A stretch of DNA of 64,000 bases, taken from assembly GCA_017438945.1 (NCBI GenBank), contig JAFRUI010000014.1, positions 82,360 to 146,359 on the forward strand, written 5' to 3'. The stretch is from Bacteroidales bacterium. Its GTDB lineage: Bacteria > Bacteroidota > Bacteroidia > Bacteroidales > WCHB1-69. The notes under the pieces are model-generated. The model made no database searches and had not been told where the DNA came from. It worked only from the letters and a program-made list of their open reading frames with translations. Made by a program: the position numbers and the translations under genes. Positions within the stretch are counted from its first letter, which is position 1, and the number at the start of each line of letters is the position of its first letter. Positions 61,903-64,000 of this stretch are shown one piece after another.

Positions 61903-62433
61903 CACAGAATCCAGCCGTTTGTTTTGTTGGAGCTTTGAATCAATATTGGGCTTTGTGTTAGGATCACCACGTTTTATCTTGCCCATGTATTTCTCTTCAA
62001 GTGCTTTCGCGTCCGCTTTGTATTCTATTTTTAAGGCTTCGGGAATTTGAATGCTGACTTGTGCTTTCCAGTCATTTCCACGTTTCACCATATCTAATTT
62101 CCCCTCCTGTACTTGAATGGGTGTCGTTTTTTTGTAAGTCACTTCTGCGGTAGTGTCATCCACAATGGTCACATCTGTTATCTCAATAGTCGCAGGCGTG
62201 TTTTGTTTGATCACATTAGGATCCAGATTAGGCATGATGTATTTTTCAATGGCATGCAAGGTGTTTTCGATGGTCTCCTCTGTTGCGTAGGGTTCTGCCT
62301 CGGAAATTTTGTAATTACCCATGGCAGTAAGATAACCCATGGCTGATTGTTCAACCAGTGATTTCTCACTTTTGCAGCTCATCAGCAATAAAAGTAATGC
62401 GAAAGCACTGAATAGTAATGTTGTTTTTTTCAT
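61894..62433 (-). CDS. DUF4878-like lipoprotein
   Basis: The 179-aa lipoprotein has lipobox LLMSC (Cys20). The mature part has an N-terminal helix (VEQSAMGYLTAM) and a cone-shaped alpha/beta fold resembling DUF4878/NTF2-like lipoproteins (ATEETIENTLHAIE, AEVTYKKTTP, DMVKRGNDWKAQVSIQIP). The C-terminus is basic (KLQQNKRLDSVSH) and overlaps the 3' end of the converging Fe-S gene. Function unknown. Confidence 0.75.
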   Translation of the reverse strand: MKKTTLLFSAFALLLLLMSCKSEKSLVEQSAMGYLTAMGNYKISEAEPYATEETIENTLHAIEKYIMPNLDPNVIKQNTPATIEITDVTIVDDTTAEVTYKKTTPIQVQEGKLDMVKRGNDWKAQVSIQIPEALKIEYKADAKALEEKYMGKIKRGDPNTKPNIDSKLQQNKRLDSVSH

Positions 62434-62448
62434 TTTTTTGACTATTTA

Positions 62449-62487
62449 AAAATAATGCCCACGTGTGAACGTGAGCATTATTTTTTT
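62449..62487. terminator. Hairpin terminator
   Basis: AATAATGCCCACGT pairs with ACGTGAGCATTATT (one mismatch), with T on both sides. It ends the minus-strand lipoprotein gene at 62501. Confidence 0.8.
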
Positions 62488-62500
62488 CAATAGGTTTTAA

Positions 62501-63310
62501 TTATCTTGCAGCAACCAATTTGCCACCTTTGTGATTTTTCGGGGTGAAGCCCTTAGAGCTCTGGAGATTGATAGATGTCATATCAACAATCATAGGAACG
62601 GTAGAAGCTGCAGCAAGACCTGTTCCGCCTTCGCCAAAAGCGCCAATCACATCAAACATAGCGGCATTCACATTCGCCGTCATTTTGAGGGAGGTAGCAT
62701 CAAAATCCGTGACTTTAACTGTAGCATTCTTAGCCCACCAGTCACCATAGTGAGTGTCAGGAGCATCTTGGAAATAGACATAACCTTCAAGGTAGTATTC
62801 CACCCATCCGAACTCACTTTCTTGTGCGAATTGACCATTATCCGTTGCTTGATCAGTGTGTGATCCAGTTGATGTACCCGTGTACATAGCAACATCAGTA
62901 TAAGGATAATCTCCATCCGTTTTGGCTGCAATCACTCGCCAAGCATTGTAATTTTGGGAGTAAGCGCCACTGTAAGCACCTGCTTCATAATTGTCAGTGT
63001 TGAAAGCCACTTTCACGCCAGGGGTAACAGGGATAGCTTCGAAGAATGCGGTGTATTCAGCATCGGCATTCACCGTGATGGTGCGAGGATTGGTTTTGTC
63101 ACCGTCATTCCATTTCACAAACATATAGCCGTCTTTGGGAGATGCAGTGAGGGTAGCAGTAGCTCCATCGGCATATGAGCCGCCGCCAGCAACAGTACCC
63201 CAAGCATCATTGTTAGATTTCACCGTGATGGTGAAGTTTTTCGTACAAGAGGTGAAAATCATACCTCCGGCCAGAAGGGCCATGCATAATACGCTTAATA
63301 CTTTTTTCAT
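62501..63310 (-). CDS. Lipoprotein with InlB B-repeat-like domain
   Basis: The 269-aa lipoprotein has lipobox IFTSC. Residues about 26-91 match the divergent InlB B-repeat (beta-grasp) found in surface proteins: FTITVKSNNDAWG, GATATLTASPKDGYMFVKW, then NADAEYTAFFE. The rest (about 95-269) is a beta-rich domain with a Tyr/Asp-rich stretch and no recognised motif. It ends HKGGKLVAAR. Its position between two other lipoprotein/housekeeping genes gives no clue to partner or ligand; a surface-exposed binding role is likely. Confidence 0.8.
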   Translation of the reverse strand: MKKVLSVLCMALLAGGMIFTSCTKNFTITVKSNNDAWGTVAGGGSYADGATATLTASPKDGYMFVKWNDGDKTNPRTITVNADAEYTAFFEAIPVTPGVKVAFNTDNYEAGAYSGAYSQNYNAWRVIAAKTDGDYPYTDVAMYTGTSTGSHTDQATDNGQFAQESEFGWVEYYLEGYVYFQDAPDTHYGDWWAKNATVKVTDFDATSLKMTANVNAAMFDVIGAFGEGGTGLAAASTVPMIVDMTSINLQSSKGFTPKNHKGGKLVAAR

Positions 63311-63410
63311 AATACTTTTTTTTAATTAAGGTGAATAATAAAGTTGTTTCTATCTGTTATAAAAACGTCGCAATAGACGTATTAATCAAAAAAACGTTTA
63401 AATCCGACAA

Positions 63411-64000
63411 TTATTGTGCATCGTTTTCATGTTCGCGCACCAGTTTGTCGTCAATGAAGATACGACCGCAGGCTTCGCACACGATGATTTTCTTGTGCAG
63501 GCAGATGTCGAGTTGGCGTTGCGGGGGAATCTTGCTGAAGCAGCCGCCGCATGCATCGCGCTCGATTTTCACGATAGCCAGTCCGTTGTGGGCATTCTTG
63601 CGGATGCGCTCGAAAGCGGCCAGCAGACGGTCGTCGACTTTGGCTTTCAGCTCTTCGGCCTTGGTCAGAAGCTCTTCCTCTTCCTTTTGCGTGTCTGCCA
63701 CAATGACTTCCAATTCCGCTTTTTTGTGCTCCAGAACTTCCTGCAACTCACTCAGACGCTCATTGGTCTCGGAGATTTTGTTTTGTTTGTCCAGAATCTC
63801 AGCCTCGTGTTTTTCTTTGTGTTTTTCCGCGACTTGGATTTGCAGATGTTGAAATTCGATTTCCTTGCTCAGTGCTTCGTATTCGCGGTTGTTGCGGACA
63901 GAGTTCTGTTGTTCCTCATACTTTTTGATAGATGCTTTGGCCTCGTCGATGTTGGTGTTTTCCGAGGCGATTTTCAGTTTGAGGTTTTTGATGTCGTCGG
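63411..64000 (-). CDS. C4 zinc-ribbon coiled-coil protein (start beyond window)
   Basis: The frame is open from the window edge to the stop at 63411. The visible 195 codons form a long coiled coil. It includes the family segment VRNNREYEALSKEIEFQ (63848-63898), then a zinc ribbon CGGCF...CEACGRIF (two C-x-x-C pairs) near the end. This is the zf-RING_7/C4 zinc-ribbon family (CdsZ-like) common in Bacteroidetes, whose members act in nucleic acid-linked or regulatory roles that are not well defined. The N-terminus is missing. Confidence 0.9.
   Translation of the reverse strand, partial: DDIKNLKLKIASENTNIDEAKASIKKYEEQQNSVRNNREYEALSKEIEFQHLQIQVAEKHKEKHEAEILDKQNKISETNERLSELQEVLEHKKAELEVIVADTQKEEEELLTKAEELKAKVDDRLLAAFERIRKNAHNGLAIVKIERDACGGCFSKIPPQRQLDICLHKKIIVCEACGRIFIDDKLVREHENDAQ

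Noticed and set aside
63331-63852. Plus-strand ORF of 173 codons near the right edge
   Set aside because: It is the shadow of the coiled-coil zinc-ribbon gene on the minus strand; its Ser/Arg-rich product has no independent support.

Overview
This 64 kb window is chromosomal DNA of a member of the Bacteroidota, most probably an anaerobic Bacteroidales. The evidence is: promoters of the TAnnTTTG (-7) type in front of about 25 genes; many lipoproteins and SusC/TonB-type outer-membrane proteins; surface proteins ending in type IX secretion (T9SS) sorting domains; Bacteroidetes-type families (PepSY-like, GSCFA, PorV/PorQ, C4 zinc-ribbon coiled-coil protein); and a pyrB-pyrI pair. No tRNA, rRNA, transposase, integrase or CRISPR array was seen.

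Layout. 0-0.9 kb: 3' part of radA. 0.9-2.4 kb and 6.15-7.4 kb: two copies of one module. Each has a near-identical 327-bp GC-rich leader carrying a promoter and a conserved 28-codon ORF, then an AT-rich pair made of a lipoprotein with an unusual C-terminus and a tiny membrane protein. Between them lie an RseC-like protein, three tandem PepSY-like proteins and an M64 peptidase. 7.5-18 kb is mostly housekeeping: folD, a SPOR protein, mntP, a sugar-nucleotide dehydrogenase, ahcY with a methyltransferase, a Ptb-type acyltransferase with the c-di-AMP synthase cdaA, a putative manganese transporter, and a three-gene redox-sensor-like cluster (DRTGG, HATPase, [FeFe]-hydrogenase-like). 18-24.3 kb: a conserved hypothetical protein, pruA, an isolated atpH-atpA-atpG operon and pyrE.

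24.5-30.1 kb: a 1,873-aa secreted repeat protein with a gliding-motility-type C-terminus. 30-33 kb: a YitT protein, a GT2 glycosyltransferase and a steroid 5-alpha-reductase homologue. 33.1-37.1 kb: a 1,336-aa T9SS-sorted adhesin-like protein, flanked by a 46-bp direct repeat made from the 3' end of the reductase gene. 37.3-42.7 kb: a TPR protein, a beta-barrel protein and a Rieske-fold-like lipoprotein. 42.9-52.7 kb: a strongly codon-biased trio of TonB-receptor-like protein, 1,578-aa surface protein and PorV/PorQ-like barrel. 52.7-64 kb: greA, a HIT protein, a small kinase-like ATPase, a candidate small RNA, uvrD/pcrA, a GSCFA protein, a Cys-rich lipoprotein with purN, pyrI and pyrB, an Fe-S oxidoreductase, two lipoproteins and the start-truncated zinc-ribbon protein.

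Two signals cut across the annotation. First, the duplicated leader with exchangeable lipoprotein/membrane-protein cargo looks like a modular system I do not recognise; a toxin/immunity or surface-peptide role is only a hypothesis. Second, at least ten intergenic regions carry degenerate tandem repeats that almost all have a 7-bp period but different unit sequences. How genes work together is inferred from order and spacing alone.
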